Assembly: GCA_017501055.1 (NCBI GenBank)
Contig: JAFVXP010000046.1
Location: forward strand, 1-17,295
Length of the DNA: 17,295 bases
Reading direction: 5' to 3'
Origin: Clostridia bacterium
GTDB taxonomy: Bacteria > Bacillota > Clostridia > Oscillospirales > CAG-382
Shown one piece after another: positions 7,440 to 13,376 of the stretch. Made by a program: the position numbers and the translations under genes. The notes under the pieces are model-generated. The model was not told the DNA's origin. It saw nothing but the letters and a program-made list of their open reading frames with translations, and searched no databases. Position 1 is the first letter of the stretch. Every line of letters starts with the position of its first letter.

Positions 7440-7823
7440 ACTTCGGGGCAGGGTGAGAATCCCGACTGGCGGTAATGCGATGAGAGTCGAATACAAAACG
7501 GTTTTGAAAATCCTGTTTTCGCCAATACTGCATCAAATTTTGTGAATATACGCTCGTATTATTCGCAAAATTTTCTTTGTCTTGACAAAAACATTCAATT
7601 TCAAAACTGCGTAGCATCTTTTGACGAGGTGGTTTTGAGATGATTTGCATTGTGATGACGCAGAAATACAAACGTATTTCAAGGAAGAACGATGTGAAGA
7701 ATCCAAAAACAACCGTCAAAAGACGTTTCGGATCCGCCTCTCATCGCATTAAAGTCCGCGAGCGTTTGTACGCACGATTCGGTGAAATTCCGAAACCAAC
7801 GGTAAAGTCCGGATAGGAGAAGT
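7440..7823 (+). promoter_or_regulatory. FMN riboswitch (RFN element) with expanded variable arm
   Basis: The conserved RFN core is recognisable in two halves. The 5' half reads CTTCGGGGCAGGGTGAGAAT, then CCCGACTGGCGGTAATG (7441-7477). The 3' half reads AAAGTCCGCGAGCG, then GATTCGGTGAAATTCCGAA, ACGGTAAAGTCCGGAT and AGGAGAAGT (7751-7823). P1 is ACTTC (7440-7444) with GAAGT (7819-7823). The variable stem is a perfect 13-bp helix, 7474-7486 with 7738-7750, but instead of a short loop it encloses 251 nt. FMN binding should lower ribU expression through the terminator at 7840-7869. The aptamer identity is secure from the conserved core; the effect of the large arm is unknown. Confidence 0.95.
7487..7737 (+). 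other. Double-hairpin insertion in the riboswitch variable arm
   Basis: The 251 nt fold into two large hairpins side by side. Left: GTTTTGAAA (7501-7509) with TTTCAAAAC (7600-7608), inner stem AAATTTTGTGAAT (7535-7547) with ATTCGCAAAATTT (7561-7573). Right: CTTTTGACG (7618-7626) with CGTCAAAAG (7713-7721), tip GAAATAC (7663-7669) with GTATTTC (7674-7680). Together with the 13-bp base stem this makes a three-way junction. No credible reading frame with a ribosome site is present. It could be a palindromic mobile repeat that landed in the tolerant loop of the aptamer. Confidence 0.7.
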
Positions 7824-7839
7824 TTTTTGCGTCTTTATG

Positions 7840-7869
7840 CCCGAAGGAGTATGCCCTTCGGGATTTTTT
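7840..7869 (+). terminator. Riboswitch-controlled terminator ahead of ribU
   Basis: CCCGAAGG (7840-7847) pairs with CCTTCGGG (7855-7862), then A and six T (7864-7869). It lies 16 bases after the aptamer and ends just before the ribU ribosome site, so it is the likely expression platform. Confidence 0.88.
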
Positions 7870-7885
7870 ATTGTTGGAGGAAAAT

Positions 7886-8491
7886 ATGAAAAAAGGTAGA
7901 GTTGAATATATAACCAAAATAAGCGTGCTTGCGGTGATTTCGGCATTATTGATGCTTTTGGAGTTTCCTCTGCCGTTTGCACCTGCTTTCTACGAACTCG
8001 ATTTAAGTGAAATTGCTGTTTTGATTTCGGGTTTTGCATTGGGACCTATGGCAGGAGTGCTTACAGAGCTTATAAAGGTTCTCTTGAACCTTCTTATGAA
8101 CGGAACTGCAACAGCGTTTGTCGGCGAAATATCAAATTTCGTTATCGGCGTTTCGTTTGTCCTTCCTGCATCGCTGATATATAAATACAGAAAAAACTTT
8201 TCGGGCGCATTAATAGGAATGGTAATAGGAACGCTGTGCCTGACGGTAATCGGTGCGTTTATCAACTATTACGTTCTTGTGCCTGCATATTCAAGATTTT
8301 TTATGCCTATGGAAAAGATAGTTGCAATGGGTACGGCGGTCAATTCAAATATAGACGGATTGAAAACTCTTGTACTTTTTGCCACCGTCCCCTTCAATTT
8401 CTTAAAGGGAGTTATCTGCTCTGTTGTAACTGCGCTTGTGTATAAACGTGTTTCTCCGATATTGCATAAGAAATTTTCAAAAAAACCTTGA
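7886..8491 (+). CDS. ribU: Riboflavin ECF transporter substrate-binding subunit RibU
   Basis: RibU is the membrane S-component that captures riboflavin for an energy-coupling factor transporter; the EcfA/A'/T module is not in this window and is probably shared. The 201-aa protein has about six hydrophobic segments. It carries the family pattern near the N-terminus: FPLPFAP (27-33), ELDLSEIAVLISGFALGP (37-54), GVLTELIKVLLNLL (57-70), and GEISNFVIG (80-88). I chose ATG at 7886, which has GGAGG five bases upstream; an in-frame TTG at 7871 overlaps the terminator. Control by the FMN riboswitch upstream confirms the substrate class. A weak TTTTCAA/TTGAAAA hairpin (8474-8494) overlaps the stop codon. 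Confidence 0.95.
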   Translation: MKKGRVEYITKISVLAVISALLMLLEFPLPFAPAFYELDLSEIAVLISGFALGPMAGVLTELIKVLLNLLMNGTATAFVGEISNFVIGVSFVLPASLIYKYRKNFSGALIGMVIGTLCLTVIGAFINYYVLVPAYSRFFMPMEKIVAMGTAVNSNIDGLKTLVLFATVPFNFLKGVICSVVTALVYKRVSPILHKKFSKKP

Positions 8492-8555
8492 AAAATGTGC
8501 CTTTTAATGTTATTCTCAATATAGATAATAAAAAGCGAGAAAGGAATAAAAACCT

Positions 8556-8678
8556 ATGCTTAAACCTATAACCGGTTCGTTTTTCGAATTCCATCATCAC
8601 AACATTCCCGAGGGCAAATATTGGAACCCAATCTGCCGTCATTTTTCCGAAGAACAATGGGAAACAAAAATCGAGTAA
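8556..8678 (+). pseudogene. N-terminal fragment of a DUF4434 gene, cut by an in-frame TAA
   Basis: ATG at 8556 with AAAGGA about ten bases upstream starts 40 codons reading MLKPITGSFFEFHH, a normal DUF4434 opening, and then meets TAA at 8676-8678. The same frame continues immediately with ATG at 8679 into the rest of the domain, with no frameshift. One base change (for example GAA, AAA or CAA to TAA) explains it. This may be a real nonsense mutation, an assembly or sequencing error, or a site of termination-reinitiation. Confidence 0.8.
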
Positions 8679-9521
8679 ATGGCATCTCTCGGCATGAAAT
8701 ATATTGTGCTTATGGGCACTGCTTTGGTTTATGAGGAATACAGCGAGGCATATTTCAAAACCGACATTTTCCCCATGGCGAAAATGGCTGCTGCAGACCC
8801 TATGGAAGCAATGTACCGTGCCGCAGATAAATTCGATATGAAGGTGTTCATAGGCACCGGCTTCTACGGACTTTGGACCGATACCGTCAATAATATGACA
8901 AGCCCCGAGGTTACCGCACGTGCTTTCAAGGCTATGGAACAGCTTTATGCACTTTACGGACATCATAAGTCCTTCTATGGCTGGTACTTGCCCGATGAGC
9001 TTGGTATTTATCCCTACTATCCCGATAACTTTATCGAATATACAAACCTCTACACCAGACACGGCAAGAGCTTTAACAAGGACCTCAAGGTTCTCATCGC
9101 TCCCTACGGAACGAACAGCTTGAAGGCAGACGACACTTTTGTGGGCAACCTTGAAAAGCTCGAATGCGATATTATCGCATATCAGGACGAAATAGGCGTT
9201 CGTAAGGCTCTTCCCGAACAGACCGCAGAATATTTCGCAAACCTTAAGGCTGCTCACGATAAAGCAGGCAGAAGCAAGCTTTGGGCAGATATGGAAGTTT
9301 TCGAATTCGAAGGCGACGTTTACAGAAGTGCACTCTATCCTGCGGCTATTGAAAGAATCGACCGTCAGATAAAGAGCATCTCGCCCTACGTTGACGAAAT
9401 TCTCATTTATCAGTATCTCGGTATGTTCAACAAGCCCGGCACCACCGCTTTCTGCGGACACCCCGGCTCGATCCAGCTTTATAACGACTATAAGGCTTGG
9501 CTCGATAACCTTAACAAATAA
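8679..9521 (+). CDS. DUF4434 domain protein, main part (glycosidase-like)
   Basis: These 280 residues form the bulk of a DUF4434 protein, a family with a predicted TIM-barrel related to glycoside hydrolases and no settled activity. Recognisable parts are MASLGMKYIVLMG at the start, FIGTGFYGLW near 48-57, YGWYLPDELGI near 93-103 (candidate acidic active-site residues Asp/Glu), LWADMEVFEFEG around 208-219, and a C-terminal ILIYQYLG. No signal peptide is seen, so it is probably cytosolic. The frame is intact from 8679, but that ATG has no Shine-Dalgarno site and follows TAA directly (TAAATG), and without the 40 upstream residues the first strand of the barrel is lost. The end overlaps the next gene by one base (TAATG). 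I judge the whole gene to be interrupted; function of the truncated product is doubtful. Confidence 0.8.
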   Translation: MASLGMKYIVLMGTALVYEEYSEAYFKTDIFPMAKMAAADPMEAMYRAADKFDMKVFIGTGFYGLWTDTVNNMTSPEVTARAFKAMEQLYALYGHHKSFYGWYLPDELGIYPYYPDNFIEYTNLYTRHGKSFNKDLKVLIAPYGTNSLKADDTFVGNLEKLECDIIAYQDEIGVRKALPEQTAEYFANLKAAHDKAGRSKLWADMEVFEFEGDVYRSALYPAAIERIDRQIKSISPYVDEILIYQYLGMFNKPGTTAFCGHPGSIQLYNDYKAWLDNLNK

Positions 9522-11104
9522 TGATAAGACTTACGCTCGAAAGAACCCCGAAAGAGGATATAATTCCGCTTGAGGGAAAGCTCGCCGACATAATAGGCTT
9601 GCCTATCGGCGGATTTGATTACGAGATAAGAAAAAAATCGCTTGATGCACGAAAGAATCGGGTTAAGTTCGTTTATACGATAGATCTTTTCGTTCAAAGA
9701 AATGAAGAAAAGATTGCCCGTAAATGCGGAGGAAGCATTATGAAGGCGGAGGAGGAATATTCCTTCCCCGCCTCTGTTTTTATGCCCGAAAACCGCCCTG
9801 TTGTTGCAGGGTTCGGCCCTGCAGGTATTTTCGTTGCGCTGATGCTCGCACGCAACGGATTAAAGCCTATCGTAATCGAACGCGGCAAAGAGGGGATAGA
9901 ACGCAAAAAAGACGTTGATACCTTCTTCTGCGGAGGCAAGCTTGATCCCGAATCGAACATTCAATACGGCGAGGGCGGCGCAGGCGCATTTTCCGACGGC
10001 AAGCTCAATACGCTGATAAAGGATAAATCCTTCCGTGGCAGACTTGTTTTAAAAGAGCTTGTAAGATCGGGCGCACCGAAGGAAATACTGTATATTTCAA
10101 AGCCCCACGTCGGAACAGACCTTCTGCGTGACGTTGTAAAGAATCTTCGTGAAGAGATAATCTCGCTTGGCGGTGAGATACTCTTCCAGACCAAGCTTTT
10201 GGATATAAAGACCGATAAAAACGGCAATCTTGAAGGTGTTGTCACCGCAAACGGTGAGATTAAGACCGATACACTTTTCCTTGCAACGGGACAATCGGCA
10301 AGAGAAATTGCCGAAATGCTCTATAAACACGGCGCAGAGCTTGAAAGAAAGCCCTTTTCCGTGGGATTCCGTGTTGAGCACCCTCAATCCGTAATAAATG
10401 CTTCGCAGTACGGCGAAGGCGATCATCTTCGTTTTCTTCCCCCTGCGGAATATAAATTATTCAAGCATTGTAATACGGGCAGAACGGTCTACAGCTTTTG
10501 TATGTGCCCCGGCGGTGTCGTCGTTGCGGCGGCAAGCGAGCAGGAAAGACTTGTGACCAACGGTATGAGCTATCATTCCCGTGACGGAAGGAACGCAAAC
10601 AGTGCGATACTTTGCGAGATTCTCGATTCCGATATAGGCGAAGGACTTTTTGCAGGATATGATTACAGAGAAAAGCTTGAAAGATTTGCCTTTGAAATTG
10701 GCGGAAACGATTTTACGGCGCCTGCAATGACGCTTGGCGAATATCTCGGAAACAAAAAGGGAAGTGAACCTATCGAAACCACCTATCCGAGAGGGGTTAA
10801 GTATTGCGATATTTCAAAGCTGTTTTCAAAAGAGATAAACGATTCCTTCCGAGAGGCTTTTGCCGATTTCGGACGTAAAATTAAGGGCTTTGACGACGAA
10901 AACGCAGTCATAACCGCCGTCGAAAGCCGAACAAGCTCTCCCATACGCATAAAACGCTTTGACGACAGACAAAGCAATATTAAAGGCATTTATCCTCTCG
11001 GCGAAGGTGCAGGCTACGCAGGCGGTATAATCTCCGCCGCCATCGACGGTGTACGTTCCGCAGAGGAATACGTTTTAAGCCTTAATAATTATAATAAAAA
11101 ATAA
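9521..11104 (+). CDS. FAD-dependent dehydrogenase, COG2509 type
   Basis: This 527-aa flavoprotein belongs to the uncharacterised NAD(FAD)-utilising dehydrogenases. An N-terminal domain of about 90 residues (the family's helper domain, containing GLPIGGFDYEIRKKSLDARK) precedes the dinucleotide fold VVAGFGPAGIFVALMLAR (94-111, GxGxxG at 97-102, Glu120 for the ribose). Then comes YGEGGAGAFSDGKLNT (about 148-163), a hallmark of the family, and the C-terminal FAD motif GIYPLGEGAGYAGGIISAAIDG near 494-515. Substrate is unknown. The start ATG overlaps the DUF4434 stop as TAATG and has no good ribosome site, so translation is probably coupled to the preceding gene; the nonsense codon there could affect this gene too. 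A terminator follows at once. Confidence 0.9.
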   Translation: MIRLTLERTPKEDIIPLEGKLADIIGLPIGGFDYEIRKKSLDARKNRVKFVYTIDLFVQRNEEKIARKCGGSIMKAEEEYSFPASVFMPENRPVVAGFGPAGIFVALMLARNGLKPIVIERGKEGIERKKDVDTFFCGGKLDPESNIQYGEGGAGAFSDGKLNTLIKDKSFRGRLVLKELVRSGAPKEILYISKPHVGTDLLRDVVKNLREEIISLGGEILFQTKLLDIKTDKNGNLEGVVTANGEIKTDTLFLATGQSAREIAEMLYKHGAELERKPFSVGFRVEHPQSVINASQYGEGDHLRFLPPAEYKLFKHCNTGRTVYSFCMCPGGVVVAAASEQERLVTNGMSYHSRDGRNANSAILCEILDSDIGEGLFAGYDYREKLERFAFEIGGNDFTAPAMTLGEYLGNKKGSEPIETTYPRGVKYCDISKLFSKEINDSFREAFADFGRKIKGFDDENAVITAVESRTSSPIRIKRFDDRQSNIKGIYPLGEGAGYAGGIISAAIDGVRSAEEYVLSLNNYNKK

Positions 11105-11127
11105 AAAGAGCCTTTTTGGCTCTTTTT
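11103..11127. terminator. Bidirectional terminator
   Basis: AAAAAGAGCC (11103-11112) pairs perfectly with GGCTCTTTTT (11118-11127) and has T runs on both strands. It serves the flavoprotein gene from the left and the convergent XRE gene from the right. Confidence 0.92.
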
Positions 11128-11128
11128 T

Positions 11129-11365
11129 CTATTTAAAAAGTTCTTCTGGAGATATTTCAAAAACTTTTGCTATGGCGAAAAGTTCAATATCGGTAACGGT
11201 TCTTGACATATCTTCAATTCTCGAAACCGAACCCCTGCAAACGTAAACGCCCAAAAGCTCAAGCTTTAAAGAAAGCGTTTGCTGGCTCCAGCCTCTTTCT
11301 TTGCGAAGACGGCGTACGTTTTTGCCGATGATATTCATATTATTACCGTCAATAATTCTTGCCAT
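11129..11365 (-). CDS. XRE-family transcriptional regulator
   Basis: A 78-aa single-domain DNA-binding protein. The helix-turn-helix covers about residues 11-68: IGKNVRRLRKERGWSQQTLS with the first helices, then GVYVCRGSVSRIEDMSRTVTDIELFAIAKVF, where SVSRIED is the recognition-side helix, ending in PEELF. I chose the ATG at 11365, which has GGGGTGAT just upstream; 13 additional residues are possible in frame from 11404 but would run through an operator. It is divergent from the SLOG-like gene, and the two 17-bp palindromes in the shared intergenic region are its likely operators, the nearer one about 20 bp from its own start. I infer repression of the neighbour and of itself. No sensor domain is present, so induction must come from a partner or ligand not visible here. 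Confidence 0.9.
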   Translation of the reverse strand: MARIIDGNNMNIIGKNVRRLRKERGWSQQTLSLKLELLGVYVCRGSVSRIEDMSRTVTDIELFAIAKVFEISPEELFK

Positions 11366-11385
11366 TATATCACCCCAAAAGTAAG

Positions 11386-11404
11386 TTGTCTTGACATAAG
11401 ACAA
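11386..11404. promoter_or_regulatory. Operator 1 of the XRE/SLOG module
   Basis: TTGTCTT - GACAT - AAGACAA, 7-bp perfect arms around five bases. It covers the -35 box of the SLOG-like gene (11391-11396). Its 17-bp core agrees with operator 2 at 14 of 17 positions. Confidence 0.8.
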
Positions 11405-11419
11405 ACATTATGATATACT
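11391..11419 (+). promoter_or_regulatory. Promoter of the SLOG-like gene
   Basis: TTGACA (11391-11396), 17-bp spacer, TATACT (11414-11419); initiation expected near 11426. It is framed by operators 1 and 2, the standard layout for repression by blocking polymerase. Confidence 0.87.
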
Positions 11420-11435
11420 CGAACACGCAAAATTA

Positions 11436-11452
11436 TGTCCTGTCATAGGACA
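11436..11452. promoter_or_regulatory. Operator 2 of the XRE/SLOG module
   Basis: TGTCCT - GTCAT - AGGACA, 6-bp perfect arms with the same 5-base spacing as operator 1; centre to centre the two sites are 49 bp apart. It lies at about +10 to +26 of the SLOG-like transcript. Confidence 0.8.
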
Positions 11453-11491
11453 ATGGTGAAAATTTGTTATATTTTTTGAGAGGCAAGCGTA

Positions 11492-11980
11492 ATGGGATAT
11501 GTGGTTTGTGGTTTTGGACACAGAAATATCTTTGATGGCATAGAAAGCGCTGATGAAATATTGGTGTTAAAAGAATCGTTGACGTTACTTCTTGAAACTA
11601 TAATTGAAAATGAAGAAAGTCCCGTCTTTATGACAGGAATGAGGGGCGAGTTTGATAATTTATTTGCGTCAGTGGTGCGTATCTTAAAAGAAAACAATAA
11701 AAGCATAAAATTGGTTTTGGTTGAACCGTATTTTTCCGATGCTTTGAATAAATACAAGGATTATTTTGAAGTTATGTATGATTCAATAATCATTCCTGAC
11801 GAAATAGCCGGAGCATATCCGAAAAAGGCGATTACACTGCGTAATAAATGGATGGTTGAACAGAGTGATTCTATAGTTTCGTATGTGAACAAGGAACAAG
11901 GCGGTGCATATAACACACTTAAATATGCAAAAAGCTTAAATAAAACAATTTACAATTTAGGTGATTTGGACTTTGAGTGA
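11492..11980 (+). CDS. SLOG/YpsA-like (DUF1273-related) protein
   Basis: The 162-aa protein has the layout of SLOG-superfamily Rossmann proteins: a first strand ending in GFGHR (7-11), a glycine motif after the second strand MTGMRGEFDNLFA (48-59), a strand IKLVLVEPY (72-80), then ITLRNKWMVEQSDSIVSYVNKEQGGAYNT broken here at about 114-142, where RN-x-WMV-x-x-SD and GGA correspond to the typical nucleotide-loop region, and KTIYNLG at the end. SLOG proteins bind or process nucleotide-derived ligands; which one is unknown here. It is single-domain with no membrane segment or effector fused. GAGAGG nine bases upstream supports the start. The gene is probably controlled by the divergent XRE repressor and ends in its own terminator. 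Base composition is more AT-rich than that of the flanking metabolic genes, which may hint at transfer. Confidence 0.75.
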   Translation: MGYVVCGFGHRNIFDGIESADEILVLKESLTLLLETIIENEESPVFMTGMRGEFDNLFASVVRILKENNKSIKLVLVEPYFSDALNKYKDYFEVMYDSIIIPDEIAGAYPKKAITLRNKWMVEQSDSIVSYVNKEQGGAYNTLKYAKSLNKTIYNLGDLDFE

Positions 11981-11985
11981 TAATC

Positions 11986-12025
11986 AATCGCAGTTCGGAT
12001 TTTATATTCGAGTTGCGATTTTTTT
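11986..12025 (+). terminator. Terminator of the SLOG-like gene
   Basis: AATCGCAGTTCG (11986-11997) pairs with CGAGTTGCGATT (12009-12020), two wobble pairs included, followed by a T run to 12025. Confidence 0.85.
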
Positions 12026-12036
12026 GTTGTATTTCA

Positions 12037-12065
12037 TTGATTTTCTGTTCATATCATTGTATAAT
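12037..12065 (+). promoter_or_regulatory. Promoter of the mtaD-ahcY operon
   Basis: TTGATT (12037-12042), 17-bp spacer, TATAAT (12060-12065). Initiation near 12072 leaves a leader of only about 34 bases before the ATG at 12106, too short for a SAM or SAH riboswitch. Confidence 0.8.
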
Positions 12066-12105
12066 ATGTTCGTATAACCATTAATTAACAGATCGGAGGA
12101 GCAAA

Positions 12106-13365
12106 ATGAATCTTCTTATCAAAAATATCATTCTTCCCGACGGCGATGCTTATAAGTATTCCGATATTTACGTTTCGGACGATACTATCGTCGGTATCGG
12201 TTCATCGCCCGAGAATTTCGTTGCCGACGAAATAATCGAAGGCGAGGGCAGAATTGCAATTCCTGCGTTCGTAAATGCACATACACACGCATATATGTCG
12301 GTTCTCCGTAATGCGGCAGACGATCTTCCCTTTATGACTTGGCTTTTCGAAGGCGTTATGCCCAGAGAAGAAAAGCTTAATAACGAACAGGCATATTGGG
12401 GCTCGCTCCTTGCCTGCGCAGAAATGATAAAGCGTGGTTGCGGTACGTTCTGCGATATGCATCTTTTCCCCGGTGCTTCCGCAAAAGCGGCGGTCAAATC
12501 GGGTATGCGTGCCGTTGTAAGCCGTGGTTTAACAGGAAGTGACGGCGGTCAAAGAAGATTAGACGAGCAATATGCAGAGATCGAGGAATGGAAGGATCAT
12601 AAAAACATCTCCTTTATGCTTGCTCCCCACGCAATATATACCTGCGATAAGGAATTCCTCTTGAAGGTATCAAGCGAAGCAAAACGTCTTGGACTCGGTC
12701 TTAATATCCACCTTTCTGAAAGCAAGGCCGAATTCGGCGATTGCCTGCGTGATAACGGCTGTACTCCTACCGAATATTGCGAAAGCCTCGGTCTTTTCGA
12801 AAATAAGACTCTTGCGGCGCATTGCGTTCAGCTTACCGAAAACGATATTTCGATACTTGCAAAACGTGGTGTAAGCGTTGCTTCAAACCCGAAGAGCAAT
12901 TTGAAACTCGGCAACGGTATCGCACCTATCTATCAGCTCGACCAAGCAGGCGTTAACGTTTGTATCGGTACAGACTCCGCCGCTTCGAATAACTCGCTTA
13001 ATATGTTCTCCGAGCTTAATTATATGACCTTGCTCCACAAGGGCACGAACTACGACAGCACGGCTATTCCTGCTAAAAAGGCTCTCGATTTTGCTACCGT
13101 AAACGGCGCAAAGGCGTTGGGTTATGATAATCTCGGCAAGCTTGAAGTCGGCTATATCGCAGATATCGCACTTCTCGACACCAACGTACCCCAGATGGTA
13201 CCGCTTCGTAACTATTATGCCGCTGTCTGCTACTGCTGCGACGGAAGCGAAACAGATACCCTCATTCTCGACGGTAAGGTCGTTATGAAGAATAAAAAGC
13301 TCCTCACCATTGACGAAGAAGAGCTTTATTACAATATAAATAAAATTGTTAAAGAAACGGATTAA
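12106..13365 (+). CDS. mtaD: Amidohydrolase: S-adenosylhomocysteine/methylthioadenosine deaminase family
   Basis: This 419-aa protein belongs to the TRZ/ATZ/MtaD branch of metal-dependent amidohydrolases, which hydrolyse the 6-amino group of adenosine-type compounds such as SAH, methylthioadenosine or adenosine. The metal and catalytic set is complete: His59 and His61 in VNAHTHAYMS, His202 with Glu205 in NIHLSES, His239 in AAHC, and Asp290 in IGTDSAASNN. These match the known arrangement in Thermotoga TM0936. The strong GGAGGAG site eight bases upstream fixes the start. An ahcY-like gene follows after 11 bp, which points to SAH as the physiological substrate: deamination would yield S-inosylhomocysteine. 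Other deaminases of this branch (guanine, chlorohydrolase-like) are less likely on context. Substrate is inferred, not proven. Confidence 0.9.
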   Translation: MNLLIKNIILPDGDAYKYSDIYVSDDTIVGIGSSPENFVADEIIEGEGRIAIPAFVNAHTHAYMSVLRNAADDLPFMTWLFEGVMPREEKLNNEQAYWGSLLACAEMIKRGCGTFCDMHLFPGASAKAAVKSGMRAVVSRGLTGSDGGQRRLDEQYAEIEEWKDHKNISFMLAPHAIYTCDKEFLLKVSSEAKRLGLGLNIHLSESKAEFGDCLRDNGCTPTEYCESLGLFENKTLAAHCVQLTENDISILAKRGVSVASNPKSNLKLGNGIAPIYQLDQAGVNVCIGTDSAASNNSLNMFSELNYMTLLHKGTNYDSTAIPAKKALDFATVNGAKALGYDNLGKLEVGYIADIALLDTNVPQMVPLRNYYAAVCYCCDGSETDTLILDGKVVMKNKKLLTIDEEELYYNINKIVKETD

Positions 13366-13376
13366 CGGAGGTTAAA

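Noticed and set aside
7369..7719. Minus-strand frame (116 codons) inside the riboswitch insertion
   Set aside because: It overlaps the trkA and ribU promoters and palindromic DNA, and has no ribosome site or recognisable domain.
8488..8529. Promoter for the DUF4434 gene (TTGAAA with TATAGA or GATAAT)
   Set aside because: The spacers are wrong for the good -35, and the better-spaced alternative has no recognisable -35 box.
8676..8678. Genetic code change or programmed recoding of TAA
   Set aside because: TAA is the ordinary stop for most genes in this window (for example gerW, nagB, trkH, deoD), and no recoding structure is apparent nearby.
8412..9461. Long minus-strand open frame (349 codons) opposite the DUF4434 gene
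   Set aside because: It is the antisense shadow of a well-supported plus-strand coding region, has no ribosome site, and its Cys/His/Phe-rich translation looks non-biological.
12066..12105. SAM or SAH riboswitch ahead of mtaD-ahcY
   Set aside because: The leader between the predicted start and the ATG is only about 34 nt and shows no structured motif; the sequence upstream is a terminator and promoter.
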